From Flavobacterium fluviatile (GTDB lineage: Bacteria; Bacteroidota; Bacteroidia; Flavobacteriales; Flavobacteriaceae), in NCBI RefSeq assembly GCF_010645065.1, contig NZ_JAADZW010000014.1, forward strand, positions 1 to 64,000: 64,000 nt of DNA, given 5' to 3'. Positions 1 to 10,920 of the stretch are shown here, in pieces. Position numbers and translations under genes: made by a program. The notes beneath the pieces were generated by a model. That model saw only the letters and a program-made list of their open reading frames with translations. It ran no database searches and was not told the DNA's origin. The first letter of the stretch is position 1. Each line of letters starts with the position of its first letter.

Positions 1-22
1 CAAGAAGTTTCCTCTCGGTCAT
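1..22 (-). CDS. Possible 5' end of a minus-strand gene leaving the window
   Basis: An ATG on the minus strand at 22-20 opens a frame reading M-T-E-R-K-L-L before the window ends. A TATATTTG -7 box (31-24) lies one base before this ATG, so the real start codon may be further inside, outside the window. Seven residues are too few to name a product. Confidence 0.25.
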
Positions 23-136
23 ACAAATATAAAAAAAATAGTAAAATAAATTAGGAACTAAAGATAGTACCTAAGGCACCAGGCTTTAAATCTCTTTTGG
101 ATGTTGATAATCTTAAATTTCTCAAATATTTACTTG

Positions 137-144
137 TATCTTTG
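137..144 (+). promoter_or_regulatory. Promoter -7 box of trmD
   Basis: TATCTTTG matches the Bacteroidota -7 consensus TAnnTTTG and lies 26 bases before the trmD ATG. No convincing -33 TTG element was seen at the usual distance. Confidence 0.6.
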
Positions 145-170
145 CCCCTCAGAACTATTGAATAAATAAA

Positions 171-848
171 ATGAGAATTGATATTATTACGATTTTGCCC
201 GAATTATTGAAAAGTCCTTTTGAGGCTTCGATTATGAAACGTGCCATAGATAAAGGTCTGGTTGAAGTTCATTTTCATAATTTACGTGATTATACCACCA
301 ACAAACAAAAAAGCGTAGATGATTATCCATTTGGAGGAGGCGCCGGAATGGTTATGACAGTACAGCCCATTGACGACTGTATCACACACTTGAAAAGCCA
401 GCGCGAATACGATGAAATCATTTATATGTCTCCGGATGGTGAAACACTAAATCAAAAGATGGCAAATACCATGTCGATGTATGAAAATATCATTATTTTA
501 TGCGGACATTATAAAGGTGTAGATCAGCGTGTCCGGGATCATTTTATTACCAAAGAAATTTCGATTGGTGATTATGTCTTATCGGGAGGTGAATTAGGAG
601 CTTTGGTTTTATCAGATGCCTTAATCAGATTGATTCCGGGGGTGTTAAGTGACGAAACTTCGGCATTGACAGACAGTTTTCAGGATAATTTACTTTCAGG
701 ACCTATATATACAAGACCGGCTGATTATAAAGGATGGAAAGTACCTGAAGTTTTAACCAGCGGGCATGCAGCCAAAATTGACAAATGGCGTGAGGATATG
801 GCGTATGAACACACAAAAAACAGACGCCCGGATTTGCTTGAAGAATAG
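171..848 (+). CDS. trmD: tRNA (guanine37-N1)-methyltransferase
   Basis: Cytoplasmic SPOUT-class enzyme that methylates G37 next to the anticodon using S-adenosylmethionine, preventing +1 frameshifting. The 225-residue length is normal for TrmD. Recognisable motifs are the N-terminal [11 protein letters not shown], the [12 protein letters not shown] segment, and the trefoil-knot cofactor site with [12 protein letters not shown] followed by [17 protein letters not shown]. In many bacteria trmD sits next to rplS in the rpsP-rimM-trmD-rplS operon. Here rplS follows about 650 bases later with its own promoter and one small gene between them. Identification is secure. Confidence 0.97.
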   Translation: MRIDIITILPELLKSPFEASIMKRAIDKGLVEVHFHNLRDYTTNKQKSVDDYPFGGGAGMVMTVQPIDDCITHLKSQREYDEIIYMSPDGETLNQKMANTMSMYENIIILCGHYKGVDQRVRDHFITKEISIGDYVLSGGELGALVLSDALIRLIPGVLSDETSALTDSFQDNLLSGPIYTRPADYKGWKVPEVLTSGHAAKIDKWREDMAYEHTKNRRPDLLEE

Positions 849-946
849 TTTAGTTGTTGAATTTCAGTTTATTGTGTATTTTTTGTCTTGATTTATTCAG
901 AATTTTAACGTAATTTTAGATTCCTAATTTACCAAAAAATTAAATT

Positions 947-1318
947 ATGAAAGAAGTAATCTTAAAATTAAGTTTTTGTCTATTTTTTTTAATCTCCTCT
1001 GCAGGTTTTGCACAGGGGTTAAGCAAAAAATCATTGATTTCAGAATTAAATAGAACAGAAGGTGTTTCTTTAGATTCTAAGCAAAAAAGCAGTTATGAAA
1101 AGGCAAACAACGAATTAGCGGCCGGTTTACTGGATTTAGACAAAAAGAAACTACCACAGGCTGAACGCGACAGCAAAATAGATGCCTTGTTTAATAAAAG
1201 AGACAGCGATTTAAAATCTTCTTTAGGGAATGATAAATTTTCGGTTCTTAATAAAAAAACAAACAAAAATATAAAACAATTACAGCGCAAGGTGAAGCTG
1301 GCAAAAATGGTAATCTAG
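947..1318 (+). CDS. Small secreted protein of unknown function
   Basis: 123 residues beginning with a clear signal peptide (residues 1-23, hydrophobic core CLFFLISSAGFA, likely cleavage after AQ). The mature part is lysine-rich, highly charged and probably helical, with no cysteines and no motif I recognise. It is probably a periplasmic or surface-associated helical protein. It lies between trmD and rplS on the same strand but is well separated from both, so it may be a single-gene unit. No function can be assigned. Confidence 0.75.
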   Translation: MKEVILKLSFCLFFLISSAGFAQGLSKKSLISELNRTEGVSLDSKQKSSYEKANNELAAGLLDLDKKKLPQAERDSKIDALFNKRDSDLKSSLGNDKFSVLNKKTNKNIKQLQRKVKLAKMVI

Positions 1319-1412
1319 ATTGTTTTATATTGCTATTTATTAAGGGTTTAGGTTGTTTTACTGCTTCTGAAAAATAATTCATAATTTATATTCATAATTT
1401 ATAATTATTTTC

Positions 1413-1420
1413 TACATTTG
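1413..1420 (+). promoter_or_regulatory. Promoter -7 box of rplS
   Basis: TACATTTG fits the Bacteroidota TAnnTTTG consensus. It would start transcription about 70 bases before rplS, giving a leader long enough to fold. Confidence 0.65.
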
Positions 1421-1423
1421 CAC

Positions 1424-1494
1424 CCGAATTAGACCAACCTCTGGCGAGATCCGTGAATGTTGCTTTATTATAAAAAACAATAATTTAAATTATC
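1424..1494 (+). ncRNA. Candidate L19 autoregulatory leader RNA
   Basis: The rplS 5' untranslated region, between the -7 box and the ATG, is unusually GC-richer than nearby spacers in its first half. A possible outer helix pairs CAAC (1435-1438) with GTTG (1459-1462), and CTC (1439-1441) can pair with GAG (1446-1448) around a TGGC loop. Ribosomal-protein leader motifs upstream of rplS have been predicted in Flavobacteria; this region has the right position and size. The fold is my own reading and was not computed. Confidence 0.45.
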
Positions 1495-1845
1495 ATGGCA
1501 GATTTATTAAAATTCGTTCAAAACGAATTCGTTGCTAAAAAAGATTTCCCTGAATTCGGAGCTGGAGATACTATCACAGTTTTCTACGAAATTAAAGAGG
1601 GTGAAAAAACAAGAACTCAGTTTTTTAAAGGAGTTGTTATTCAAAGAAGAGGTTCTGGTAACACAGAAACTTTTACTATTCGTAAAATGTCTGGATCAGT
1701 TGGTGTTGAGCGTATCTTCCCGGTAAACTTGCCAGCTTTACAAAAAATTGAAATCAACAAGAAAGGTGCTGTACGTAGAGCCAGAATTTTCTACTTCAGA
1801 GATCTTACTGGTAAAAAAGCTAAGATTAAAGATAAAAGAAGATAA
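1495..1845 (+). CDS. rplS: 50S ribosomal protein L19
   Basis: Large-subunit ribosomal protein located at the 30S-50S interface. The 116-residue length is typical. The KFVQNEFVAKKDFPEFGAGDTITV start, the FKGVVIQRRGSG and ETFTIRKMS segments and the VGVERIFPVNLP motif are all family hallmarks. The C-terminus is rich in Lys and Arg for rRNA contact. The gene has its own promoter, a possible regulatory leader and a strong terminator directly downstream, so it behaves as a single-gene unit. Confidence 0.98.
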   Translation: MADLLKFVQNEFVAKKDFPEFGAGDTITVFYEIKEGEKTRTQFFKGVVIQRRGSGNTETFTIRKMSGSVGVERIFPVNLPALQKIEINKKGAVRRARIFYFRDLTGKKAKIKDKRR

Positions 1846-1865
1846 TCATTTATCTCTTTGTTATA

Positions 1866-1904
1866 AAAAACTCGTTTCAGGTAATTTGAAACGAGTTTTT
1901 TTTT
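1866..1904 (+). terminator. Intrinsic terminator of rplS
   Basis: A 14-base inverted repeat (arms 1866-1879 and 1887-1900, core ACTCGTTTCA/TGAAACGAGT) is followed by a run of nine T residues. Confidence 0.9.
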
Positions 1905-1935
1905 GAGTGCATTTTTCCAAATACCAAAACCGTAA

Positions 1936-4350
<2,415 letters not shown>

Positions 4351-4374
4351 TTAAAGCAATCTTATTTATATATT

Positions 4375-4407
4375 GAAAAAGACAATCAGAAATGGTTGTC
4401 TTTTTTT
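4375..4407 (+). terminator. Intrinsic terminator of icd
   Basis: Inverted repeat AAAAAGACAA / TTGTCTTTTT around a short loop, ending in a T run, directly after icd. Confidence 0.85.
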
Positions 4408-4443
4408 ATTTTTCTTTAATTAAACTTATACTTAGATACAAAC

Positions 4444-5013
4444 ATGAGTATTTTAAAACAATTTCTAATCAAAACTCATCTATCCGCAGACGCTGCAGAG
4501 CTACTCCAAACAGCATGGAAGAATAAAAAAAAGATCAAAGCCCGTGAAGTTTTAATGAATTTTAACCAAATAGACACTCATCTTTATTTTGTCGAAAGTG
4601 GTTGTGTCCGGCTCTATGTAAATTCTCCTGAAGGTGAAGAGGTCTGTCTGGGATTTGCGTATGGTGGTACATTTATTACCTGTTTTCAAACTTTTATACA
4701 CGAAACTCCTTCGCAGCAATGTATAGAAGCAGTTTCGGATTGTGAACTTCTGGCTATTCCGAAATCTGATTTTTTCAAATTAGTAAATGAAAACAAAGCT
4801 ATAGCTGAATGGTACAGAAACGCTCTTGAAAATATTTTAACAGGCCATATTCAGCGCCAAATCGAATTGCTTACATTAAGTCCGCATAAACGCTATGAGG
4901 CCTTTTTACAGCGAAGCGGTCATTTAGTAAACAGCATTCCTCTTAAATATATAGCCTCTTATTTAATGATGAAACCCGAAACACTTAGTAGAATCAGAGC
5001 TAAAATTTCTTGA
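4444..5013 (+). CDS. Crp/Fnr-family transcriptional regulator
   Basis: 189-residue regulator with an N-terminal cyclic-nucleotide-binding-type beta barrel (about residues 25-115, including LYFVESGCVRLYV and AYGGTFITCFQTF) and a C-terminal winged-helix part ending IASYLMMKPETLSRI, which should form the recognition helix. There is no FNR-type cysteine cluster, so an iron-sulfur oxygen sensor is unlikely. The ligand is unknown. The next gene, a peroxiredoxin-like protein on the same strand 135 bases downstream, is a plausible target. Confidence 0.88.
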   Translation: MSILKQFLIKTHLSADAAELLQTAWKNKKKIKAREVLMNFNQIDTHLYFVESGCVRLYVNSPEGEEVCLGFAYGGTFITCFQTFIHETPSQQCIEAVSDCELLAIPKSDFFKLVNENKAIAEWYRNALENILTGHIQRQIELLTLSPHKRYEAFLQRSGHLVNSIPLKYIASYLMMKPETLSRIRAKIS

Positions 5014-5148
5014 TTTAAATCAAGAAAACTACCGATAGTTAAATGCAAATTTGTCTTGTTAAACTTATGGAGCCAATAAAAAAAAGAGCATACTATTATA
5101 TGCCTAAATATATTGCAAATCCATAATTAATCATTAAAATATAAGCAA

Positions 5149-5679
5149 ATGAAATTAACTAAAGGTCAAAAAGCACCCAATTTTAAAACAACTGATATTT
5201 GGGGCAACACTGTTGAATTGCTAAAAAATGAGAATCAAAAAACGCTTCTCACTTTTTTCCGTTATGCGGAATGTGCCTTATGCAATCTGAGAATATCTGA
5301 ATTGAAAGCACGTAAAAATGAATTTGAAAGAAAGAATATTAAACTGATTGCAGTTTTTGAATCCCCTGCTGAGAGTTTAAAAAAAATGAGTAAAAGACAT
5401 CAATTTGATTTCATAATTATAGCCGATCCGGGAAGAAAACTTTATAATTTATACAATGTAAATCCATCTTGGTCCAAACTTATTAAAACCATCAGCATAA
5501 AAGGAATAAAAAGCGTCATTGAGGCATCAAAATTAGGTTTTTCCCCGCGGGCAAAAATAGAAGGAAAAATGCATCAAATTCCCGCAGATTTTTTAATAAA
5601 CGAAAACGGAATCATGGAAATAGTGCATTACGGTAACAGTGTTGTTGACCATATTTCCCTGAATGAAGTTTTAATCTAA
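5149..5679 (+). CDS. Peroxiredoxin-like (AhpC/TSA) protein
   Basis: 176-residue thioredoxin-fold protein. The N-terminus (KGQKAPNFKTTDIWGNTVEL) is the usual start of AhpC/TSA proteins. C42 and C45 in AECALCNLRI form a CxxC pair at the position of the peroxidatic cysteine, as in the peroxiredoxin-like subgroup with a CxxCN motif. It likely reduces peroxides or acts as a thiol oxidoreductase in the cytoplasm, since no signal peptide is seen. It follows a Crp/Fnr gene; shared regulation is inferred from the position only. Confidence 0.8.
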   Translation: MKLTKGQKAPNFKTTDIWGNTVELLKNENQKTLLTFFRYAECALCNLRISELKARKNEFERKNIKLIAVFESPAESLKKMSKRHQFDFIIIADPGRKLYNLYNVNPSWSKLIKTISIKGIKSVIEASKLGFSPRAKIEGKMHQIPADFLINENGIMEIVHYGNSVVDHISLNEVLI

Positions 5680-6110
5680 TATATTGCATAAAAGTTTTGA
5701 AATATTATAGATTTTTAATTTGCCATAGATTAAAACAGAAGGGATATTGTAATTATCTGTGGCAAATAATATAGTGAGAGGTTTTTATTAAATCCTGATT
5801 TATAAAGTAAACAAATATTTTTTAATTTGAGTTTTATAGGTCTATCAGGTGTTTTTTTTAATCTTTAAAATCTTTACCCCATTCAAGTATTACGATCTAA
5901 GCTCCTTTACTGTATCACGGGCTGCCGTAACTCTTTCCCAAATTGAAACACTAGTTTCAGCTTATCTTCTTATGAAAACAATAATAGTATCAAAAAATAG
6001 CAAAATGGCTAAAAATTAATAATTACAAATCAAAATAGTTATATTTGATTTATAAGAAAAAAACTGTAATATTTTTTCATTTCCATTGTGAATGACTTAG
6101 GGAATTATTT
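5680..6110. other. Long spacer with a gene relic
   Basis: 431 bases without an intact gene. The only structured content seen is the degenerate yifB fragment at 5892-5965 and an imperfect AAATCAAA/TTTGATTT inverted repeat near 6028-6053, upstream of the next small gene. Confidence 0.6.
5892..5965 (-). pseudogene. Degenerate internal-deletion copy of yifB/comM
   Basis: Two blocks match the intact yifB gene located 400 bases away, in the same orientation. Bases 5892-5916 match 6393-6417 (22 of 25 by eye; the QYRSLDRD end of the protein). Bases 5918-5965 match the stretch starting at 6655 (about 40 of the first 46; the SVSIRERVTAAR region). In yifB the two blocks are about 237 bases apart, so the copy has lost the intervening part. 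It has no open frame and should be non-functional. Confidence 0.8.
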
Positions 6111-6293
6111 ATGAAAAAGAATAATAAAATTATTTTATCCATTGCAATTATTGGTATAATTGCGGGAACGTTAATTAAATTGTATGGTTACAAAACTATG
6201 GGAGATATAGTTCTTGGACTCTCCACATTAGTTTGGTTATATATCATTATACCTATGGTTTGTGGTTTTATGACTAAAAAACTAAGGTCATAA
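6111..6293 (+). CDS. Small two-helix membrane protein
   Basis: 60 residues, with two hydrophobic segments (about residues 8-23, IILSIAIIGIIAGTLI, and 33-55, VLGLSTLVWLYIIIPMVCGF) joined by a short loop containing YGYKTMGD, and lysines at both ends. The translation is clean and a strong terminator follows, which supports a real gene. Function unknown; possibly a stand-alone small membrane protein of the kind common in Flavobacteriia. Confidence 0.65.
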   Translation: MKKNNKIILSIAIIGIIAGTLIKLYGYKTMGDIVLGLSTLVWLYIIIPMVCGFMTKKLRS

Positions 6294-6320
6294 ATTAAAA
6301 TAGACTTTCTAATAAATCAA

Positions 6321-6356
6321 AAGGCATTTTTAGTATTTCTAAAAATGCCTTTTTTG
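6321..6356. terminator. Bidirectional terminator between convergent genes
   Basis: Inverted repeat AAGGCATTTTTAG (6321-6333) / CTAAAAATGCCTT (6339-6351) with T runs readable on both strands. It can serve the small membrane gene on plus and yifB on minus. Confidence 0.85.
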
Positions 6357-6374
6357 CTTTTTAAAGCTAATTCC

Positions 6375-7910
6375 CTATCCCAACCAGCCATCACGATCTA
6401 AACTCCTGTATTGTATCGCCTCAGCAATATGAGAGGAAATTATATCCGGTGCTGCATCTAAATCAGCAATGGTTCTGGCAACTTTTAAAATTCGGTCATA
6501 AGCTCTTGCAGAAAGGTTTAAACGTTCCATCGCAGTTTTTAGTAATTCTTTAGATTGAGAGTCCAAAACACAAAATTCCCGTATCAATTTACTGCTCATT
6601 TGCGCATTGTAATGAATATTTGCCATTTCTTCAAATCGAACAGACTGAAGTTCTCGGGCTGCCGTAACCCTTTCCCGAATAGAAACACTGCTTTCGGCTT
6701 TATTATCATCTGATAATTTTTCGAAAGGTACAGGTGTCACTTCAATATGAATATCAATTCGGTCTAATAAAGGACCCGAAATCTTGCTCATATACCGTTG
6801 CATTTCATGAGGCGAAGAAGTATTGGGCATTGAGGGATCATTAAAAAAACCACTCGGACTTGGATTCATACTCGCAACCAGCATAAAAGAAGACGGATAA
6901 GTCACTGTAAACTTAGCTCTTGAAATCGTAACTTCCCTGTCTTCCAGAGGCTGACGCATCACCTCTAAAACATCCCTTTTAAATTCAGGTAATTCATCCA
7001 GAAATAAAACACCGTTATGTGCCATTGAGATTTCTCCCGGCTGAGGATAACTTCCTCCCCCAACAAGTGCAACATTAGAAATAGTATGATGCGGACTGCG
7101 AAATGGACGCTGGTTCATTAGTCCTACTTCTTTTAATTTGCCCGCGACACTATGAATTTTTGTAGTTTCCAACGCTTCTCTCAGGGTCATTGGAGGCAGG
7201 ATACTTGGCAAACGTTTTGCTAACATTGTTTTTCCTGCCCCGGGAGGTCCAATCAGAATGATGTTATGCCCTCCGGCAGCGGCAATTTCCATACAGCGTT
7301 TAATACTTTCCTGTCCACGGACATCAGAAAAATCAAATTCAGGAAAATCTAAGGTTTTATAGAATTCTGCACGGGTATCAATAACGGTGGGTTCTAAAGT
7401 CCCTTTTCCTTCAAAGAAATCAATGACTTCCTGAACATTTTCAACACCATAAACATCCAGTCCGGCAACTATAGCAGCTTCTTTCACATTTTGTTTTGGA
7501 AGAAAAAAACCTTTGTAGCCTTCTTCCTTGGCTTTAATTGCAATAGAAAGTGCTCCATTTATGGATTGTAAACCTCCGTCTAATGAAAGTTCGCCCATAA
7601 TAATGTAGCGTTCAATTTCAGTTGCTTTTATCTGTTCTGAAGCGATTAAAATTCCAATTGCAAGCGTCAAATCATAAGCGGAGCCTTCTTTGCGTAAGTC
7701 AGCAGGTGCCATATTTATCGTTATTTTTTTGCCTGGCAAAGCATATCCGTTGTTTTTAAGCGCAGCTGCAATACGATAGCTGCTTTCTTTTATGGCATTA
7801 TCGGGCAAGCCGACCAAATGATAACCAATTCCTTTATCAATATTTACCTCTACGGTGATGGTGGTGGCTTCAACTCCAAAAACAGCACTTCCAAAAACTT
7901 TAATAAGCAT
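6375..7910 (-). CDS. YifB/ComM-family Mg-chelatase-like AAA ATPase
   Basis: 511 residues, normal for the YifB/ComM family. The N-terminal Lon-protease-like fold (about residues 1-165, with VEVNIDKGIGYHLVGLPD) is followed by a Mg-chelatase-type AAA domain with Walker A GPPGAGKTM (221-229) and Walker B VLFLDELPEF (301-310), then a C-terminal YifB domain ending QYRSLDRDGW. ComM is a hexameric helicase that promotes branch migration when transformed DNA is integrated; the role here is inferred from the family. A decayed copy of its 3' half lies nearby. Confidence 0.94.
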   Translation of the reverse strand: MLIKVFGSAVFGVEATTITVEVNIDKGIGYHLVGLPDNAIKESSYRIAAALKNNGYALPGKKITINMAPADLRKEGSAYDLTLAIGILIASEQIKATEIERYIIMGELSLDGGLQSINGALSIAIKAKEEGYKGFFLPKQNVKEAAIVAGLDVYGVENVQEVIDFFEGKGTLEPTVIDTRAEFYKTLDFPEFDFSDVRGQESIKRCMEIAAAGGHNIILIGPPGAGKTMLAKRLPSILPPMTLREALETTKIHSVAGKLKEVGLMNQRPFRSPHHTISNVALVGGGSYPQPGEISMAHNGVLFLDELPEFKRDVLEVMRQPLEDREVTISRAKFTVTYPSSFMLVASMNPSPSGFFNDPSMPNTSSPHEMQRYMSKISGPLLDRIDIHIEVTPVPFEKLSDDNKAESSVSIRERVTAARELQSVRFEEMANIHYNAQMSSKLIREFCVLDSQSKELLKTAMERLNLSARAYDRILKVARTIADLDAAPDIISSHIAEAIQYRSLDRDGWLG

Positions 7911-8006
7911 ACTTTATCTCTTGATTTGTAAATAATTTTTTACTTTAGCAAAATAAAGAAATATTTTAATAAATAAAGTATTACAATAAGTAAATTTTGT
8001 TGTGAT

Positions 8007-8981
8007 TTAGTCGAATGTTAAGCCAATCTGATTTTTTACTCTTTCGACTATATTGCTTAATTCTAAACTATTTTGGTGGGACCATAGTTTGCTTTCAATT
8101 TGGTTATTTTTAATGCAGGCATGGCATTCCATTGCTTCATGTGCGAATCCCCTTCCTATATTAGGAATATTAAATTTTTCTTCCTGTTCATTTTCAATAA
8201 TGGAATACCCGTCTGTCATGAACCATGGTGAATCGATATCAATTCTTCCCCTGGTGCCGCTAATAGTAGCTTTCATATCAGAAGCAGAAACCAAACCGGC
8301 ATGTAAAACCGCCTGCGCTGCCTGATATTGTAAAATCATAGTAGTCTGCAAATCGACCCCTGTTGTATGATAAATTGATTTTGCTACGATTTCTTCAGGA
8401 ATTCCGAGTATGATATAGGACAGAAATAGGGGATAAACCCCAATGTCATAAAGAGCTCCGCCACCTAATTTTTTGTCTGTAAGTCTGATTCCTAATTCAT
8501 TATTATAATAAGCGAAATCAGCTTTAAGGTATTTTACTGATCCTATTTCACCACTTTTTACTTTTGACAGCAGGTCTTGGATTGAAGGGATAAACCGCGT
8601 CCAAAAAGCTTCCATAAAAAATTTATTGTACTTTTTGGATGCTTCAGTCATTTGAACAGCATCTTGATAGGATAAAGATAAAGGCTTTTCGCATAATACA
8701 TGTTTTCCATTCTCCATTGCACGAATTGACAACGCTGCGTGCGAATCATGAGGAGTTGCTATATAAACAATGTCAACGCTTTCGTCTAAAAATAGATCAT
8801 TGTATGATCCGTAAAATTTATCGCAATTATACTTTTTAGCAAATTCATTTGCTTTTACGATGTCTCTTGAAGCTACAGCATACAATTCTGCTTCCTCAAT
8901 TAATTCCAGGTCTGAGGCAAACTGACTGGCAATGTTTCCTAAACCAATTATCCCCCATTTTATTTTTTGATCTTTATTCAT
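8007..8981 (-). CDS. Gfo/Idh/MocA-family NAD(P)-dependent oxidoreductase
   Basis: 324-residue cytoplasmic dehydrogenase. The Rossmann fold starts at KIKWGIIGLGNIASQFA, and the CEKPLSLSY motif carries the conserved family lysine. The C-terminal substrate domain begins around residue 125. The overall pattern (AFWTRFIPSIQ, GGGALYDIGVYPL) resembles the trans-1,2-dihydrodiol dehydrogenase / glucose-fructose oxidoreductase branch. The substrate is probably a sugar or polyol but cannot be set from sequence. It is a single gene, divergent from amt. Confidence 0.9.
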   Translation of the reverse strand: MNKDQKIKWGIIGLGNIASQFASDLELIEEAELYAVASRDIVKANEFAKKYNCDKFYGSYNDLFLDESVDIVYIATPHDSHAALSIRAMENGKHVLCEKPLSLSYQDAVQMTEASKKYNKFFMEAFWTRFIPSIQDLLSKVKSGEIGSVKYLKADFAYYNNELGIRLTDKKLGGGALYDIGVYPLFLSYIILGIPEEIVAKSIYHTTGVDLQTTMILQYQAAQAVLHAGLVSASDMKATISGTRGRIDIDSPWFMTDGYSIIENEQEEKFNIPNIGRGFAHEAMECHACIKNNQIESKLWSHQNSLELSNIVERVKNQIGLTFD

Positions 8982-9285
8982 CCTGAATTATAATTATAAA
9001 TGTTAAAACAATCAAAGATAAATTAACCTAATCAAACAATAGATATGTTTTTTGCATAGTATGTTCAATTTCTTACATATTATATTCAGTAAAAATTTAA
9101 AAAACATGTATATTTTTTATTTTAGGATTAATATTTTGTAAAATTTAGATATGTTTTAAGAAATAGGTGTAAAACAAAGGGGTGTAAAATGAAAAATTAA
9201 CAAAAATTAAACATTATATACTATTTTTTAAGGGGTGTATGTAATGATTTTATATTTTTATCAAAATTTTTAAAACTAAATAACG
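8982..9285. other. Divergent spacer between oxidoreductase and amt
   Basis: 304 bases of very AT-rich DNA without a coding frame. It holds the promoters of both genes, and on the amt side three copies of a G-rich motif described separately. Confidence 0.6.
9165..9240 (+). repeat. Three GGTGTA-type direct repeats upstream of amt
   Basis: AGGTGTAAAA (9165-9174), GGGTGTAAAA (9180-9189) and GGGGTGTAT (9232-9240) stand out in an otherwise nearly G-free spacer. Start distances are 15 and about 52 bases. They may be binding sites for a nitrogen regulator; this is inference. Confidence 0.5.
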
Positions 9286-10611
9286 ATGCGAAAAATTATT
9301 TTAAGTGTGATTCTTATCACAATTTTGTTACTGTCCATTTTTTCTATTTCATTTGTTGCTGAATCAAAAACATTGGGCGCTCATGTTGTCGAATTAAAAA
9401 TGGACACAGGGGATACCGCATGGATGGTTGTTGCAACTGCTTTTGTATTATTAATGACACCAGGTTTAGGTTTCTTCTACGGAGGTATGGTTGGTAAGAA
9501 AAACGTAATTAGTACTATGCTTCAAAGTTTTATGGCAATGGTAATTGTTACAATTCTATGGGTAGTCATTGCTTTTGGATTATGTTTTGGTCCATCAATA
9601 GGCGGATTCATAGGAGATCCTACTTCAAATATATTCTTTCAGGGCGTTAGTGCCAATACAGCCTGGGAGTTAGCGCCAACAATTCCTTTTATCCTTTTTG
9701 CGTTGTTTCAGGCAAAATTTGCAATCATTACTCCGGCCTTAATTACAGGAGCTTTTGCAGAGCGTGTACGTTTCTGGGCTTACTTGTTATTTATGGTTTT
9801 ATTCATATTATTGATTTACGCTCCATTATGTCACATGACATGGCATCCTGATGGGTTATTCTTCGGATGGGGAGTTTTAGATTTCGCTGGTGGGACAGTA
9901 GTTCACATGAGTGCTGGATGGGCTGCATTAGCAGGCGCTATCTTTTTAGGAAAACGTAAAGTTCAAAAAGTAAATCCTGCAAGAATCACTTACGTATTAT
10001 TAGGTACAGGTTTATTATGGTTCGGATGGTTTGGTTTCAATGCTGGTTCTGCAGTTGGAGCAGGAAGTCTTGCTGCTCAGGCTCTGGGAACTACAACTGT
10101 TGCAGCTGCTTCTGCGGCAATGGCATGGGTATTCCTTGATAAAATCTTAGGGCACAAATTATCTGCTATGGGTGCTTGTATCGGTGCTGTTGTTGGATTA
10201 GTAGCTATTACACCTGCTGCTGGTTTTGTATCAATCCCTCATGCTTTAGCAATTGGTATTATTGCTGCTGTAATTAGTAATATTGTAGTTAGTAAATTTC
10301 CTAAAGGAAAAATTGACGATGCTCTTGACGTTTTCGCTTGTCACGGTGTTGGTGGTATGGTAGGAATGTTGTTAACAGGGGTATTTGCTTCTAAAGATAT
10401 AAATTCTGTTGTTGGGGACAACCAGGGATTAATTTTTGGTGATGCTACTTTATTCTTAACACAATTAAAAGCATTAGTATTGGTTTCAATATTTGCTTTT
10501 GTAAGTTCTTATGTTTTATTCTTCATTGTAAACAAAATTACTCCTCTAAGAGTAACTGAAGAAAAAGAAGAATTAGGATTAGATATTTCTCAGCACGGAG
10601 AATACCTATAA
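9286..10611 (+). CDS. amt: Ammonium transporter (Amt family)
   Basis: 441-residue inner-membrane channel for ammonium. It begins with a signal-like segment (residues 1-28) followed by eleven predicted membrane helices. Family marks are WMVVATAFVLLMTPGLGFFYGGM, the first pore histidine in LCHMTWHPDG and the second in DVFACHGVGGMVG. No glnB (PII) gene is seen beside it, unlike in many bacteria. Unusual repeated motifs precede it, and a strong terminator ends the unit. Confidence 0.96.
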   Translation: MRKIILSVILITILLLSIFSISFVAESKTLGAHVVELKMDTGDTAWMVVATAFVLLMTPGLGFFYGGMVGKKNVISTMLQSFMAMVIVTILWVVIAFGLCFGPSIGGFIGDPTSNIFFQGVSANTAWELAPTIPFILFALFQAKFAIITPALITGAFAERVRFWAYLLFMVLFILLIYAPLCHMTWHPDGLFFGWGVLDFAGGTVVHMSAGWAALAGAIFLGKRKVQKVNPARITYVLLGTGLLWFGWFGFNAGSAVGAGSLAAQALGTTTVAAASAAMAWVFLDKILGHKLSAMGACIGAVVGLVAITPAAGFVSIPHALAIGIIAAVISNIVVSKFPKGKIDDALDVFACHGVGGMVGMLLTGVFASKDINSVVGDNQGLIFGDATLFLTQLKALVLVSIFAFVSSYVLFFIVNKITPLRVTEEKEELGLDISQHGEYL

Positions 10612-10636
10612 GAAATTAATCAGCTTTATTAATATA

Positions 10637-10675
10637 AAAATGCCCTCTAAGTTAGATTTAGAGGGCATTTTATTT
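10637..10675 (+). terminator. Intrinsic terminator of amt
   Basis: Perfect 13-base stem AAATGCCCTCTAA (10638-10650) / TTAGAGGGCATTT (10658-10670) followed by T-rich sequence. Confidence 0.9.
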
Positions 10676-10719
10676 TGAATTAATTCAACCTAACCTTGTT
10701 TTATATAAGAATTAGAAGA

Positions 10720-10803
10720 TCAGAACAATTCGGTATTTCTTTTTCCGCAAATTAGACAAGAATATTGACTCAAAAGAAATTCAGTGAACTCCACAAAATA
10801 ATA
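10720..10803 (-). pseudogene. Possible C-terminal gene relic with a CxxC zinc-ribbon-like end
   Basis: On the minus strand 27 open codons end in YSCLICGKRNTELF and a stop; the residue pattern looks protein-like. There is no start codon context, and the frame is closed by a stop just upstream. It could be a decayed gene end or chance. Apart from it and the two regulatory sites, the 309-base spacer 10612-10920 looks empty. Confidence 0.2.
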
Positions 10804-10896
10804 TTAGTGAATCCATTCGCATAAAAAAATAAGTACTTACAAATCCAGCAGCTTTTCAGTCTATATTTCCATTAACATTTCGAAAAAAGGAATAAC

Positions 10897-10904
10897 TATC
10901 TTTG
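10897..10904 (+). promoter_or_regulatory. Promoter -7 box of rlmF
   Basis: TATCTTTG lies 16 bases before the ATG and matches the Bacteroidota consensus. Confidence 0.6.
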
Positions 10905-10920
10905 CAATCAAATTCACAAT

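Noticed and set aside
10720..10803. Minus-strand fragment ending in a CxxC zinc-ribbon-like sequence, considered as a firm gene relic
   Set aside because: Only 27 codons without a start; kept in the feature list at low confidence but not raised as a finding.
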